DNA of 64,000 nucleotides from Neisseriaceae bacterium (GTDB lineage Bacteria > Pseudomonadota > Gammaproteobacteria > Burkholderiales > Neisseriaceae): positions 496,001 to 560,000 of the forward strand of contig CP046107.1 of assembly GCA_016864895.1 (NCBI GenBank). The letters are read 5' to 3'. Numbering within the stretch: the first letter of the stretch is position 1; each line of letters begins with the position of its first letter. Below, one piece after another: positions 1 through 10,526 of this stretch. Made by a program: the position numbers and the translations under genes. The notes under the pieces were generated by a model, which saw nothing but the letters and a program-made list of their open reading frames with translations, was not told the DNA's origin and did no database searches.

Positions 1-1000
1 TCATATCTTCTACTCCCGGATAACGAGTCTTCCAGCTGGGCATTTGATTTCTTAAATAATCTTGAATCTCCATCGCCATCTTTTGAAAAAAAATACTTGT
101 CGTTCTACCACAACCCGGACAGGCTGTTACTAAAGGCATAAAACTTCTTAACCCCATTGACTGCAATAACTCTTGAGCCACAATTACTTCATTTGTTCTT
201 GATTCATTAGGTTCGGGTGTTAAAGAAATTCGAATTGTATCTCCTATGCCTTGCTGTAACAAAATGGCCAATGCAGCACTAGAAGCAACAATTCCTTTAC
301 TTCCCATACCAGCTTCGGTTAACCCCAGATGTAACGGAAAATTACAGCAGTTAGCTAAATCCTGATAAACTTCTATTAATTCTTGAACATTACTCACTTT
401 ACAAGAAAGAATAATCTTATCTTCAGCCAAACCTATATCAATCGCTTTTTGCGCTGACTGCAAAGCTGAGGCAACCAAAGCTTTCCGAATGACTGACGCA
501 TTGCTTAATGGTTTATTCAACGCATTATTCTCATCTATTAATCGACTTGCTAGTTGCTGATCTAAACTTCCCCAATTAACACCAATTCTAACCGCTTTTT
601 TATGCTCAATTGCTTTTTCTATCATAAAAGCAAATTTCTCAATCCCATGAGCACCCTTCCCAACATTTCCCGGATTAATTCTGTATTTAGCCAGAGCCAT
701 AGCACATTCAGGAAAATTCTTAAGTAACCGCTCACCGTTAAAATGAAAATCACCCACTAAAGGAACTTTATACCCTTTAGCATCTAATTTTTCTCTAATA
801 TTAGCTACTTGACTAGCAGCTTCTGGTGAATTGACAGTGATACGTACCAATTCTGAACCAGCATCTGCTAATTCCATAATTTGTTTAACTGTTGAGTTTA
901 AATCTGCTGTATCAGTATTAGTCATAGACTGAACAACAATTGGGTAGTCTGAACCAATCATCACCAAACCTACATTTACTTGTAAAGTCTGACGTCTCAT
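1..1000 (-). CDS. ispG: 4-hydroxy-3-methylbut-2-enyl diphosphate synthase, 3' end cut by window
   Basis: IspG (GcpE) converts methylerythritol cyclodiphosphate to HMBPP in the MEP isoprenoid pathway, using a [4Fe-4S] cluster. The gene starts with ATG at 1000 and runs off the left edge, so 333 codons are visible; family members have about 400 or slightly more, so the C-terminus is missing. The TIM-barrel N-terminal half is clear ([12 protein letters not shown] near the start, then RINPGN). Two cluster ligands are visible in [10 protein letters not shown] at C294 and C297; the third should lie outside the window. It begins 24 bp after the pilW stop and is the last visible member of an ndk-rlmN-pilW-ispG run, an order I know from Neisseria. 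Confidence 0.95.
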   Translation of the reverse strand, partial: MRRQTLQVNVGLVMIGSDYPIVVQSMTNTDTADLNSTVKQIMELADAGSELVRITVNSPEAASQVANIREKLDAKGYKVPLVGDFHFNGERLLKNFPECAMALAKYRINPGNVGKGAHGIEKFAFMIEKAIEHKKAVRIGVNWGSLDQQLASRLIDENNALNKPLSNASVIRKALVASALQSAQKAIDIGLAEDKIILSCKVSNVQELIEVYQDLANCCNFPLHLGLTEAGMGSKGIVASSAALAILLQQGIGDTIRISLTPEPNESRTNEVIVAQELLQSMGLRSFMPLVTACPGCGRTTSIFFQKMAMEIQDYLRNQMPSWKTRYPGVEDM

Positions 1001-1024
1001 ATAATCTTATACTCCTTAATTATC

Positions 1025-1777
1025 CTAACGTGATAATCTCAGTGTCTCTTCTGAGTAAGGATACCGGATACGTAACTCATCAAGATATTTATTTTGCTCA
1101 TGAATATTCCCTAAATGACTTGCAATATTATACCCAAGTTCTAAATCCTGTGGACGTAATACAGAAACAGAGTTCTTATAAACATCAAAATATTGCTTAG
1201 CTCTTAGATAATTACCCTGCTTGTACTTTAAACGACTTAATTCAAATGTAGAATATGGAAAACCAGGGTTAGATGTAATAGATTTATTAAGATAATCTTC
1301 TGCTTGCGAATATTGCCCAACTTTAGCCAAACAAATTCCTTTATTCATGTAAGCTAACTCTGGTGTCGGATAAGTCAGATCCATTAAGGCCTTATCAAAA
1401 TAGGTCAATGATTGACTAGGATCATTTAACTCATTACATATAAACCAGCCATAATTATTATTAATTTCAGCATTGGCCGAATTAATTGATAATGCTTTTA
1501 AATAGGCACTTCTGGCAGTAGAGTAATCTTTCATATATTGATAAACAATCCCCTTAACCATCCAAGCATAATCATATGAAGGATATATATCGATCGCCTC
1601 ATTGATAACACTAACTGCATTACGATAGTCTTTTACATTAACAAATTCAACTGCTAATTGGGTTTTAAGTGCCGCAAAATTTCGCTTTTTTTCTTCTGGA
1701 TCTATTGCTGTGTTCGTAACACAACCAACCATAATACAAAATAAACCAATCAGAACAAATAATTTTAATCGCTTCAC
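1025..1777 (-). CDS. pilW: Type IV pilus biogenesis TPR lipoprotein PilW/PilF
   Basis: This 250-residue exported lipoprotein consists mostly of tetratricopeptide repeats. The family (PilW in Neisseria, PilF in Pseudomonas) acts at the outer membrane in secretin assembly and pilus stability. A hydrophobic signal at residues 4-18 ends in a lipobox-like IMVGC with C19 as the likely lipidated residue. TPR-like helices follow from about residue 30 to 240. The start is GTG, overlapping the rlmN stop by four bases (GTGA), with a strong GGGGAGG ribosome site, so translation is coupled to rlmN. A type IV pilin gene also occurs in this window at 61141, consistent with a working pilus system. Confidence 0.9.
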   Translation of the reverse strand: MKRLKLFVLIGLFCIMVGCVTNTAIDPEEKKRNFAALKTQLAVEFVNVKDYRNAVSVINEAIDIYPSYDYAWMVKGIVYQYMKDYSTARSAYLKALSINSANAEINNNYGWFICNELNDPSQSLTYFDKALMDLTYPTPELAYMNKGICLAKVGQYSQAEDYLNKSITSNPGFPYSTFELSRLKYKQGNYLRAKQYFDVYKNSVSVLRPQDLELGYNIASHLGNIHEQNKYLDELRIRYPYSEETLRLSR

Positions 1778-2874
1778 AACACCTCCCCTATTGATCTAAT
1801 TTCCCACTGTTTACTCCGAGATGTTTTATCTTTTACCTTCCCTGCTAACTGTCCACACGCAGCATCAATATCATCTCCGCGAACTTTTCTTACTGTCGTA
1901 ACAAAACCTTTATTTTGTAAAATTTCTCTAAAAATATGAATATTTTCATTTTTAGAACGATTAAATCCTGAATTGAGAAATGGATTAAAGGGAATTAAAT
2001 TAAATTTACATGAAATCCCTTTAACTAAATTAATAAGTTCATAAGCGTGTTTCTTTTGATCATTGACACCATCCAACATAATATACTCAAATGTAATAAA
2101 ATCTCTGGGCGCATGTTCTAAATATCGACCACAGGTTTTCATTAAATCCTGTAATGGATACTTTCTATTAATAGGAACTATTTTATCTCTAATCTCATTA
2201 TTAGATGCATGCAAAGAAACTGCTAAAGAAACTGGACATTCTTTTGCTAATTTTTCCATTTGTGGTAACAATCCAGAAGTAGACACAGTCACCCTTCTTC
2301 TAGATAAACCATAGGCATGATCATCTAACATAATTTGCAAAGCAGAAACAACATTCTTAAAATTAGCTAGTGGTTCTCCCATCCCCATCATTACAACATT
2401 CGAAATAATCCGAGAACTATCTTTTTTGTCTTGTCCGATTCGATAATTAGCCCACCATAATTGCCCAATAATTTCAGCAGTAGACAAATTTCTATTAAAC
2501 CCCTGCTTGCCCGTTGCACAAAAAGCACAATCTAAAGCACAACCAATTTGTGAAGAAACACAAAGTGTACTTCGATCTGGCTCTGGGATATAAACACTTT
2601 CTATTGCATTAGCGTTATCTACGCCCAATAACCACTTAATTGTACCATCCAATGATTTTTTTTCTACCAACATATTAGGAACTTCAATAACAGCTCTTTC
2701 TCTTAAATCTTCCCTAAAAGACTTTGCAATATCTGTCATTTCATCGAAATCAAAAACATTATTTTTATGAATCCAACGCATAAGTTGCTTGGCTCTAAAG
2801 GGCTTTTGACCCCAGCAGACTAAATAATGTGATAATTCATTCAGATTATAATTCATTAAATTAATAGTGGGCAT
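1774..2874 (-). CDS. rlmN: Dual-specificity 23S rRNA/tRNA adenine-C2 methyltransferase RlmN
   Basis: RlmN is a radical-SAM enzyme that methylates C2 of A2503 in 23S rRNA and A37 in some tRNAs. The 366-residue protein carries the radical-SAM cluster motif CALDCAFC (C112, C116, C119) and the conserved late cysteine in the DIDAACGQL block near residue 344, which forms the covalent intermediate in this family. Length is normal. It lies 25 bp downstream of ndk and overlaps pilW by four bases, giving the ndk-rlmN-pilW-ispG order familiar from Neisseria. Confidence 0.97.
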   Translation of the reverse strand: MPTINLMNYNLNELSHYLVCWGQKPFRAKQLMRWIHKNNVFDFDEMTDIAKSFREDLRERAVIEVPNMLVEKKSLDGTIKWLLGVDNANAIESVYIPEPDRSTLCVSSQIGCALDCAFCATGKQGFNRNLSTAEIIGQLWWANYRIGQDKKDSSRIISNVVMMGMGEPLANFKNVVSALQIMLDDHAYGLSRRRVTVSTSGLLPQMEKLAKECPVSLAVSLHASNNEIRDKIVPINRKYPLQDLMKTCGRYLEHAPRDFITFEYIMLDGVNDQKKHAYELINLVKGISCKFNLIPFNPFLNSGFNRSKNENIHIFREILQNKGFVTTVRKVRGDDIDAACGQLAGKVKDKTSRSKQWEIRSIGEVL

Positions 2875-2899
2875 AATTCACTCAAGTATATAGAATCAC

Positions 2900-3325
2900 T
2901 TAACGAGAATAAATTTCTGTCTCTGCAAAAAAGTAAGCAATTTCAATTTTTGCATTTTCAAGACTATCTGAACCATGCACGGCATTGGCATCAATCGAAT
3001 CAGCAAAATCTCTTCTAATTGTTCCTGCATCTGCCTGTTCTGGATTGGTTGCTCCCATGATTTGACGGTTAGATGCTATCGCGTTTTCACCCTCTAAAAC
3101 TTGTATTACAACAGGGCCACTTGCCATAAATTGAACCAAATTGTTGAAAAAAGGCCTGTCTTTATGAACCGCATAAAAACCCTCAGCTTCCCTTATTGTC
3201 AGATGCTTCATCTTCATTGCTACAAGTCTTAACCCCTTTTCTTCAAATCGTGCATAGATCTGACCAATCACATTTTTAGCAACTGCATCTGGTTTAATAA
3301 TAGATAATGTTCGCTCAATTGCCAT
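2900..3325 (-). CDS. ndk: Nucleoside diphosphate kinase
   Basis: Ndk transfers the gamma phosphate from ATP to nucleoside diphosphates through a phosphohistidine. The 141-residue protein is complete: [12 protein letters not shown] at the N-terminus and the active-site block NAVHGSDS with catalytic H117. A very strong ribosome site (GGGGGAGG) precedes the ATG, consistent with high expression. It sits 71 bp downstream of zapE and 25 bp upstream of rlmN on the same strand. Confidence 0.98.
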   Translation of the reverse strand: MAIERTLSIIKPDAVAKNVIGQIYARFEEKGLRLVAMKMKHLTIREAEGFYAVHKDRPFFNNLVQFMASGPVVIQVLEGENAIASNRQIMGATNPEQADAGTIRRDFADSIDANAVHGSDSLENAKIEIAYFFAETEIYSR

Positions 3326-3396
3326 GTAAACCTCCCCCTTGAGATAAATTAAAAAAAATTAATAGTAGTACCATTGAATAAATCCGGATGATCTTA

Positions 3397-4527
3397 TCAC
3401 TTCAATATTAAATGTGGTAGTCTTAAATATTCCTCGGATTGCATCTCAGTCATACGACTTGCTGTACGTTGAAACTCTTCTGAAAAATCACCCTCTTCAT
3501 AAATACTATTTATATCGACCTGTGAAGTCATACAAACTTTCACCCGGTAATCATAGAGAATATCAATTAACCAGGTTAGTCGCCTTGCTACATCCTTATG
3601 CGTCTCATCTAACTTTTTGACGCCTGAAATAAATACATAATAATACTCTTGTGCAATTTTTAAATAATCTTGTTGTGATCTTAATCCAAAACAAAGTTCC
3701 TTAAAATCAAACCATATACTAGTGAGTGTTCTTTTTTTTGCGATAAGAGTTCTGCCTAATATTTGAATTTCATTATCTAGCTTTTCTTTCTCTGTATTTA
3801 AACGTTCAAAAATAGCAGCAAGTCTTATTTCATTTTCCTCACTATCTGGTTGTAAGAATACTCCTGCTTGTGTTAGTGTTCTTAAGCGATAATCTTCTCC
3901 TGCATCCACATTGATTACTTTAAATTTTGTATTAATTAAATCTATGGTAGGCAAAAAACTATATCTGTTTTGACCTTGATAATATAAATTATCAGGTTTG
4001 TAATTCGATGTTGCAACGATAACTAGATTTTTATCTAATACAGTTTGCAATAATCGTCCTAAAATCATTGCATGTGCAATATCACTAACATGAAACTCAT
4101 CAAAACAAAGTACTTGAATCTCTTTCGCCAACCGTTTGGAAAATTCAACTAAGGGATCATTTTGATCTTTTAATTCATACATTTTTTGCTCGACCTCAGA
4201 CATAAATGCATGAAAATGAACCCTACGCTTTTGTGTAAAAGGTAAGCAATTATAAAAAGCATCCATTAAAAAGCTTTTCCCTCTTCCTACTCCTCCCCAC
4301 ATATAAATACCATTTGGCGCAGGGGTAGAAAAAATTATTTTCTTAAAAGTAGAACTGGTTTTTTTTCTATAGTCTAATATCGCATGCCAAAGTCGATCCA
4401 ATTCTATAATTGCATTCTCTTGTACCTGATCTACAATAAAACTATCTTGTTTACTTGCCTCTCGATACCAAGTCAACGGGCTTTTATTGACATAAGAAGG
4501 CACAATAAAACTACGATTTTCTGACAT
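3397..4527 (-). CDS. zapE: AFG1/ZapE-family cell division ATPase
   Basis: This 376-residue AFG1-type P-loop ATPase corresponds to ZapE of proteobacteria, which associates with the Z-ring, especially under stress or low oxygen. Walker A is GGVGRGKS at residues 78-85 and Walker B is the VLCFDEF block near residues 137-143, followed by the HVSDIAHAM stretch typical of the family. Length matches E. coli ZapE (375). It begins 15 bp after the proS stop and precedes ndk. Confidence 0.92.
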   Translation of the reverse strand: MSENRSFIVPSYVNKSPLTWYREASKQDSFIVDQVQENAIIELDRLWHAILDYRKKTSSTFKKIIFSTPAPNGIYMWGGVGRGKSFLMDAFYNCLPFTQKRRVHFHAFMSEVEQKMYELKDQNDPLVEFSKRLAKEIQVLCFDEFHVSDIAHAMILGRLLQTVLDKNLVIVATSNYKPDNLYYQGQNRYSFLPTIDLINTKFKVINVDAGEDYRLRTLTQAGVFLQPDSEENEIRLAAIFERLNTEKEKLDNEIQILGRTLIAKKRTLTSIWFDFKELCFGLRSQQDYLKIAQEYYYVFISGVKKLDETHKDVARRLTWLIDILYDYRVKVCMTSQVDINSIYEEGDFSEEFQRTASRMTEMQSEEYLRLPHLILK

Positions 4528-4542
4528 ACATACCTATTCTAA

Positions 4543-6249
4543 TTAATCTAATTGATTCAAAATATAATCAACTATTTCATCCAACCGAATTCTGATGATT
4601 TCTTGGTGACTTCTGCTCCAATACTCCACAATACCTTCTTTTAACCCACGTTCTCCAACTGTGATTCTATGTGGAATACCTAATAACTCCGAATCATTTA
4701 AAAGTACACCTGATCTTTCATTTCTATCATCTAAAAGAACCTCAACCTGATTATCCAGTAACTGCACATATAATTTATCACTAATATTTTTAACTGATTC
4801 ATTCTTATGATAATTAAGTGGAACAATAATAACAGTAAATGGCGCCATAGCTCCGGTCCAAATAATCCCTTTTTCATCATAATTCTGCTCAATTGCAGCT
4901 GCAACAATGCGGGTAATACCTATACCATAGCACCCCATCTCTAAAAATTGAACTTTACCCTTGTTATCTATAAAAGTGGCTTGCATTGATTTAGAATACT
5001 TATTACCTAATTCAAAAATATGTCCAACCTCTATTCCTTTAGCTAATTTTAAAACACCTTTACCATCTGGTGAGATATCCCCCTCAACCACATTACGAAT
5101 ATCAACGAACTCTGGCTCTGCTATATCACGCATAAAGTTAAATCCTACGTAGTGATAATTGTTCTCATCAGATCGAATAATCCAATCATTACCTAATTCA
5201 AGTGCAAAATCAGCATAAACCTTACCTTTAAACTCGATAGGATCTAAAGGATTTTTAGTAGTTAAAAAAACTTTTTTAATCACTTCTTCATTTACAAAAG
5301 TTAAAGGTTTTTTTACGCCTTCTAACTTCCCTGCTTTAACTTCGTTTAGTTCATTATCTCCTCTCAAGAGTAACAAAATTAATTCATCATTTTCTCCCTC
5401 TACCACAATTGTTTGAATAGTTCTTTGAATATCAACTGATAAAAAATTAACTAATTCCTTAATTGTTTTAATATTAGGTGTATGCACTTTATTCAATGAC
5501 ATTTGGGGTGGTTGTCGTATTCCATCCACTCTTATACTAGGCGCCAATTCAATATTGGCCACATAATCAGACTCTGTACTATATACAATAACGTCTTCAC
5601 CATTTTCTGCTAACACTTGGAATTCATGTGAACTTGACCCTCCAATACTCCCATTATCAGCTACCACTGCCCTAAACTTTAAACCCAATCGGGAAAATAT
5701 ATCATTATATGCTACATACATTTTAAGATACGTTTCTCTGAGGGATTCTTTACTCTCATGAAAAGAATATGCATCCTTCATAATAAATTCTCGGGATCTC
5801 ATCACCCCAAATCTAGGCCTGATTTCATCTCTAAATTTAGTCTGTATCTGATAAAAATTAACAGGTAGCTGTCTATAGCTACTGATTTCATTTCTAATAA
5901 TCTCTGTCATTACTTCTTCATGCGTTGGCCCATAACAAAAAGATTTATTATGCCGGTCTTCAATCCGCAATAACTCTTTGCCATAATGCTCCCAACGACC
6001 AGACTCTTGCCATAACTCAGAAGGTTGTATACCAGGCATTAGCAATTCAAGTGCTCCTGCCTTGTTCATCTCTTCTCGAACGATCGCCTCTACCTTATGT
6101 AGTACTTTTAAACCAATAGGCATCCAACTATATAATCCTGAAGATATTTTTCTTATCAAGCCTGCTTTTAGCATGAGACGATGACTCGGTAGTTCTGCCT
6201 CACTTGGCACTTCCTTTAAAGTAGAAATATAATAATTAGAAGACCTCAT
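4543..6249 (-). CDS. proS: Prolyl-tRNA synthetase
   Basis: ProS charges tRNA-Pro. The 568-residue protein is the bacterial type with an editing insertion between catalytic motifs 2 and 3. Motif 2 lies in FRDEIRPRFGVMRSREF, the insertion occupies roughly residues 225-405, and motif 3 contains GCYGIGITR. The anticodon-binding domain fills the C-terminus. Length is close to E. coli ProS (572). The ATG is preceded by AAGGATGG. A 407-bp noncoding stretch lies upstream, so a promoter for proS and perhaps zapE and ndk should be there. Confidence 0.98.
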   Translation of the reverse strand: MRSSNYYISTLKEVPSEAELPSHRLMLKAGLIRKISSGLYSWMPIGLKVLHKVEAIVREEMNKAGALELLMPGIQPSELWQESGRWEHYGKELLRIEDRHNKSFCYGPTHEEVMTEIIRNEISSYRQLPVNFYQIQTKFRDEIRPRFGVMRSREFIMKDAYSFHESKESLRETYLKMYVAYNDIFSRLGLKFRAVVADNGSIGGSSSHEFQVLAENGEDVIVYSTESDYVANIELAPSIRVDGIRQPPQMSLNKVHTPNIKTIKELVNFLSVDIQRTIQTIVVEGENDELILLLLRGDNELNEVKAGKLEGVKKPLTFVNEEVIKKVFLTTKNPLDPIEFKGKVYADFALELGNDWIIRSDENNYHYVGFNFMRDIAEPEFVDIRNVVEGDISPDGKGVLKLAKGIEVGHIFELGNKYSKSMQATFIDNKGKVQFLEMGCYGIGITRIVAAAIEQNYDEKGIIWTGAMAPFTVIIVPLNYHKNESVKNISDKLYVQLLDNQVEVLLDDRNERSGVLLNDSELLGIPHRITVGERGLKEGIVEYWSRSHQEIIRIRLDEIVDYILNQLD

Positions 6250-6656
6250 AAACCATCCTTTTATAAAATCGCTTCATTTTACAATACTACAAGTTATTTT
6301 ACTCAAAAAATACATCAAATTGTAATCCTGCAACCCAAACGTCACTAAAAAAATATTCTATTATTATCCACTTAATGATTATAAAATAAAAAAATGCTAT
6401 TTCAATCGAGAAAAAACACTAACTTGTAGATATCTTTATTTATAAATTGTTGAATATTCGTAAAATAAAATAAATGGTAGAAATATGAACAAACCAACAC
6501 TAACCTATGATTTATCAGGGATTTTTTTGTAAAGTAACAAGTTTTTCACAAAGTTATCCACAGAATATGTGTAAATATTTTAACTTATTATTTTATAAAG
6601 AAAAATATAAGATTTTTCATTAATTTCCTTATCAATTAAACTAAATCAAAATCAAC
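6250..6656. other. 407-bp intergenic stretch, no gene seen
   Basis: Very AT-rich DNA between the 3' end of the autotransporter gene and the start of proS, both on the minus strand. It must hold the proS promoter, but I could not pick one with confidence. One perfect DnaA-box 9-mer (TTATCCACA, 6554-6562) occurs; a rough count suggests about one is expected by chance in this window. No terminator hairpin or RNA gene was recognised. Confidence 0.5.
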
Positions 6657-8711
6657 CTAATCGAATTTATATTGGAAATTTACAAAGACACCATTACGAA
6701 TTATATAGTTATAATTTCTACCCTGATAACCATACTTAAGTGCGCTTCTTTTATTTTTTTTATATTTAAAATAAACAGCCCATTCACCTTCATAATTAGT
6801 AATCAGACTTATTTTCCTGTTAAATTTAACTGGCGCTCTTTTGGTATTTCCGGTCAACTCCAAATCTGCCAACGCTTGATTATAATGACCAGATCCTTCT
6901 ATACCAAAATTTAATTTTTCTGTGGGAAATTTTTTAAACTCCAAATTCAGTTTCACTTCTCCATGTAAATAAAGTAAATTATTTGGATCAAACGAAACAG
7001 ATGTACTGGTATTGTTTCGATCCTCATAGCGCTGATTGAGCATATAGCCCGGCCCCAATAAACCTCTCGCAACCAACCAAACATAGTCATTTTCATATTG
7101 ATAGCGTGCAATACCCGCAAACAGAATCTTAGCACCTCCCATACTGGCTTTTTCATAACGATCTTTAATACTCATACTCTCTCGACCATCCAATGATACT
7201 TCTCTACGAAGTTCATAATAACTAACTGAAGTCTGATTTTCTAAGCCTAACGCAATGTTTTCATTAAAGTTATAAATAATATAAGGTGCCCAATAGCTTG
7301 TCGCTGACCACATATTGGTAAAAGGTACTCGATAATTCATCGCCCTAAATCCAAGATTATAACCATACTCAAATTTGTTACCATACTCCCATTGACGGTT
7401 GTACAGTAAGGTCATACTTGGTTTAGTGTCCATATTCCCAAATTTAATAGCAAAACCATTTATAATATCAGTATTCATTTCAATATTGGCACTTAAGAAA
7501 CTGTTATAAATACCTGCTAAAACGAATGGGGTAGCTATCATCATCGATAAGTAGGAAAATATTTCTTTCTGTCCCTTAAAACTTAAACTAAAATCATCGC
7601 CAAACAAATAATTATAAGCTGTATCAGCTGGGTTGGTTTTACATGCATTAGAGGATGAATAGGGACCACATTCCGGACTTTGTATATTATCAATACCAAC
7701 ATAATCGGGATCAGCCATTAATTCTCTTATAAATTTCCTAATATCAGCATAAATAATATTTTCTTTTTGAACGGTTTGTAGTTCTTTATACAGCTGTTCA
7801 TTAATGTTATCCACGGTGTCCAACTGCATTTTATAATATGCTGCTGCATAGTGATCTATTAACTCAGGATTTATAAACCAATACATTTCCTTAAAATTTT
7901 TCAAATCTCTAGCAATAACTTGTTCCAATCCTTCTATACCTGTACCATCATGTATCATGTCAAGATAAGTTGAACTAGTATTGTTATTAAAATCCAAATG
8001 GGCAAATTTAGAAATTACACGCAAAAAAGTTGGAATCAACCCCGAACGTGCAGACAATCTCCCACCTGGAAAAACCAGTGTATCAGGAACATTCATTAGG
8101 ATAATATCACCATCAAGATCACTAATCTTCTTGACACCATCTACATAAAGCTTTATGTCATGACTGAAATCAGGCCTAGGATAGTTATAAATATTAAATT
8201 GATTCTTTAAAACAAATTCTTTAGCATCATTAAACCCCGCCCAAAAAATAAATAATTCGTTCTGATTATAAGGGTGAGCATTTCCGCCAAAAATATTAGA
8301 ATTCAAAAACCAATCAACTCTTTGTCTAACATTAAATGGTTCTTTCCCCATTTTTGCAGTGGGAAATGATTTATTGTGCAGTATTGGTAATGAAATACGA
8401 TGAGTAAAAATAATAGATAATGCCTCTCCATACATAAATACACCCTTTCCTAAAGGAAAGGGCCATTGATTAGGAATAAAACGCACGCCTAATAAGTTAC
8501 CACTATCTGAAAGACTGTCTCCAAAAATGTATAACTTATTATAAAAGCTCGGATCAGTACTATTTAAAATAGCATCTATACCTCCACCAAAATTCATATG
8601 ACGTAAAAGATTCAGATCCCAAACCTTCACATCATCATCACTTGCATAAACAAAATTACTAGCTAGCAAAAATATGTAGGCAACAAAAGAAAGTAAATTT
8701 CTTATTTTCAT
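6657..8711 (-). CDS. GDSL-family autotransporter, probable outer-membrane esterase-like protein with altered active site
   Basis: This 684-residue protein has a signal peptide (about residues 1-23), a GDSL/SGNH passenger (about 35-420) and a C-terminal beta-barrel of alternating aromatic strands ending VNFQYKFD, the layout of EstA-type autotransporter esterases. GDSL block I is present (YIFGDSLSDSGN) and block III is present as AGFND. Block V, normally DxxHPTxxGH, reads DDFSLSFKGQ: the catalytic His position is Ser, and the codons confirm this. The protein may therefore be non-hydrolytic or use a different residue. It is a single gene with an AAGGATG ribosome site, 76 bp downstream of yebC. 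Substrate is unknown. Confidence 0.85.
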   Translation of the reverse strand: MKIRNLLSFVAYIFLLASNFVYASDDDVKVWDLNLLRHMNFGGGIDAILNSTDPSFYNKLYIFGDSLSDSGNLLGVRFIPNQWPFPLGKGVFMYGEALSIIFTHRISLPILHNKSFPTAKMGKEPFNVRQRVDWFLNSNIFGGNAHPYNQNELFIFWAGFNDAKEFVLKNQFNIYNYPRPDFSHDIKLYVDGVKKISDLDGDIILMNVPDTLVFPGGRLSARSGLIPTFLRVISKFAHLDFNNNTSSTYLDMIHDGTGIEGLEQVIARDLKNFKEMYWFINPELIDHYAAAYYKMQLDTVDNINEQLYKELQTVQKENIIYADIRKFIRELMADPDYVGIDNIQSPECGPYSSSNACKTNPADTAYNYLFGDDFSLSFKGQKEIFSYLSMMIATPFVLAGIYNSFLSANIEMNTDIINGFAIKFGNMDTKPSMTLLYNRQWEYGNKFEYGYNLGFRAMNYRVPFTNMWSATSYWAPYIIYNFNENIALGLENQTSVSYYELRREVSLDGRESMSIKDRYEKASMGGAKILFAGIARYQYENDYVWLVARGLLGPGYMLNQRYEDRNNTSTSVSFDPNNLLYLHGEVKLNLEFKKFPTEKLNFGIEGSGHYNQALADLELTGNTKRAPVKFNRKISLITNYEGEWAVYFKYKKNKRSALKYGYQGRNYNYIIRNGVFVNFQYKFD

Positions 8712-8787
8712 TTATTATCATCCTTATGTGGATAAAAATACTTAAATACAAAAAACATGACTATCTTTTCCTGAATTTTAAGTGTAT

Positions 8788-9516
8788 TTATTCTAATGAC
8801 AAGACTGCAGAAGTATAGACACATTGTACGTCATCCAGATCCTCTAACGCGTCTATTAACTTTTGCATTTTTTGTGCATCTTCTCCACTTAGTACAACTT
8901 CATTATCTGCTCTCATCGTCACTTCACCATATTCAGCCTTAAATCCTTTTTTCTCAAGTGTACTCTTAATAGCAGAAAAATGATTGGGACTAGTCACAAC
9001 TTCTATTGAACCATCCTCATTATTGAAAAGATCCTCTACCCCTAACTCCAAAGCAACCTCTATCAATGCTTCTTCATCTACTTCAGGGGAGAATATTAAA
9101 TAACCTTGGTGATTAAATTGAAAAGCCACACATCCGTCAGTTCCTAAATTACCTCCATTTTTAGTAAAAGCATGGCGAACATCAGCAATTGTTCTTGTTT
9201 TATTATCAGTCAAGCAATCCACCATGATTGCCGCACCACCGATACCATAGCCCTCATAACGCAATTCAATATATTCCACACCTTCTAAATTACCACTACC
9301 CTTATCAATAGCTCGCTGAATATTATCTTTAGGCATATTGACTTCAATTGCTTTCTCAACTGCTAAGCGCAGTCTCGGGTTTGCAGCCATATCGGCGCCA
9401 CTTTCTTTAGCTGCAATCATAATCTCTTTAATCACTTTGGTAAAAATTTTACCTTTCTTGGCATCTTGACGTTCTTTTTTATGTTTAATATTTGCCCATT
9501 TACTATGACCTGCCAT
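8788..9516 (-). CDS. yebC: YebC/PmpR (TACO1) family protein
   Basis: This 242-residue protein begins [14 protein letters not shown], the hallmark of the YebC/TACO1 family, and is full length. Members have been described as transcriptional regulators (PmpR) and, more recently, as factors that help ribosomes through proline stretches. The ATG has a GAGGA ribosome site. Its promoter region contains a TATAAT and an inverted repeat, annotated separately. The autotransporter gene follows on the same strand after 76 bp. Confidence 0.95.
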   Translation of the reverse strand: MAGHSKWANIKHKKERQDAKKGKIFTKVIKEIMIAAKESGADMAANPRLRLAVEKAIEVNMPKDNIQRAIDKGSGNLEGVEYIELRYEGYGIGGAAIMVDCLTDNKTRTIADVRHAFTKNGGNLGTDGCVAFQFNHQGYLIFSPEVDEEALIEVALELGVEDLFNNEDGSIEVVTSPNHFSAIKSTLEKKGFKAEYGEVTMRADNEVVLSGEDAQKMQKLIDALEDLDDVQCVYTSAVLSLE

Positions 9517-9562
9517 AGATAAATCCTCTTTACTTTCTCATCATGAATGATAAATAACTTAA

Positions 9563-9593
9563 TGTGCTTAATTATAACAACGAGTTAAGCACA
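9563..9593 (-). promoter_or_regulatory. Inverted repeat overlapping a probable yebC -10 element
   Basis: A perfect 9-bp inverted repeat, TGTGCTTAA (9563-9571) and TTAAGCACA (9585-9593), surrounds a 13-bp spacer. On the minus strand a consensus TATAAT lies at 9576-9571, about 55 bp upstream of the yebC ATG; the -35 is poor. The repeat could be an operator over the -10, or a weak terminator for the nfsA-like gene just upstream. The run of T on the minus strand precedes rather than follows the hairpin, which argues against a terminator. Confidence 0.4.
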
Positions 9594-9614
9594 AAAAAAT
9601 TTAACTAACTAATT

Positions 9615-10340
9615 TTACTTTAATAATTTTTGGTTTTGCATCAAATTTAAGTTATTAGGTGCATAAATTTTTTGATAAAACTGAGTAAACTTCTCAGTCC
9701 AAAGTAACGTTTCTCTTACTTCTGCAAATTCAACCATTGTTTGTTGGTAATCTAATAAATCTTTTTTTAATGTTTTAGTTTCGTACTGATTCTTAAAAAA
9801 TAATCCACTCATCGGTAATCTGGGTTTAATCTTCATATCAATATTCGGTTTACCTATACATAAACCGATAATTGGAAAAGTATATTCAGGCAATCCTAAC
9901 CAATCAATAAGCTCCTTAGCTATCAATCGAATTGAACCCAAAAAACAAGTCCCATACCCTAAACTCTCAGCAGCTATAGCCGCATTTTGAGCACTAAGTC
10001 CTAAATCTATACTTGATATCAGTAAGTTCTCAATATTATCGTCAGGATCAAATTCTACATCATTTAACTCAGAGGCAAGAGACATCCTATAAAAATCTAC
10101 AATAAATATAAAAAACCTAGAACAACTTGCAATTTGCTTTTGTTCTGGTAACACTGTGACTATTCTTTGTTTTAAATCACCCGTCACTTCTATTATTGAA
10201 TAATGTTGCCCATTCATCCATGAGGGTGCTTGTTTAGCACATTCAATAATTATTTGTACATCACCATCCGAAATTTTAAAATTATTATCAAAATCTCGAT
10301 AGGTACGATGTGATTTTAATAAACGAATTGTGTCATTCAT
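9615..10340 (-). CDS. NfsA-like FMN-dependent NAD(P)H nitroreductase/oxidoreductase
   Basis: This 241-residue protein matches the NfsA/Frp branch of the nitroreductase family: SHRTYRDF at residues 10-17 (FMN phosphate binding), AKQAPSWMNGQHYSII, SAQNAAIAAESLGYGTCFLG in the middle, and GLCIGKPNIDMKIKPRLP toward the C-terminus. The family binds FMN as a homodimer and reduces nitroaromatics, quinones or flavins with NADPH. The exact substrate cannot be read from sequence. It is cytoplasmic with no signal peptide, and lies alone between yebC and the divergent ydcH. Confidence 0.85.
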   Translation of the reverse strand: MNDTIRLLKSHRTYRDFDNNFKISDGDVQIIIECAKQAPSWMNGQHYSIIEVTGDLKQRIVTVLPEQKQIASCSRFFIFIVDFYRMSLASELNDVEFDPDDNIENLLISSIDLGLSAQNAAIAAESLGYGTCFLGSIRLIAKELIDWLGLPEYTFPIIGLCIGKPNIDMKIKPRLPMSGLFFKNQYETKTLKKDLLDYQQTMVEFAEVRETLLWTEKFTQFYQKIYAPNNLNLMQNQKLLK

Positions 10341-10526
10341 ACACTAACTTTCTTAAAAAAAAATCAAAAAATAAAAATGAAATTTTCATATAAAATCAAT
10401 AAATTATTTTAAAATAGCCCCAAATATATAATGAATAGTTGAATGTTTAAAAAACTCAAATTATAATCAAAATCGGAGTAACTTGCTTATTTTTAAATTA
10501 TAAATTAACTTTTAAAAGGATGAAAT

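Noticed and set aside
6554..8735. Two perfect DnaA-box 9-mers (6554-6562, and 8727-8735 on the minus strand) on either side of the autotransporter gene, as a possible replication origin
   Set aside because: A rough count gives about one such 9-mer expected by chance in 64 kb of this composition. There is no box cluster and no dnaA, dnaN or gidA gene nearby.
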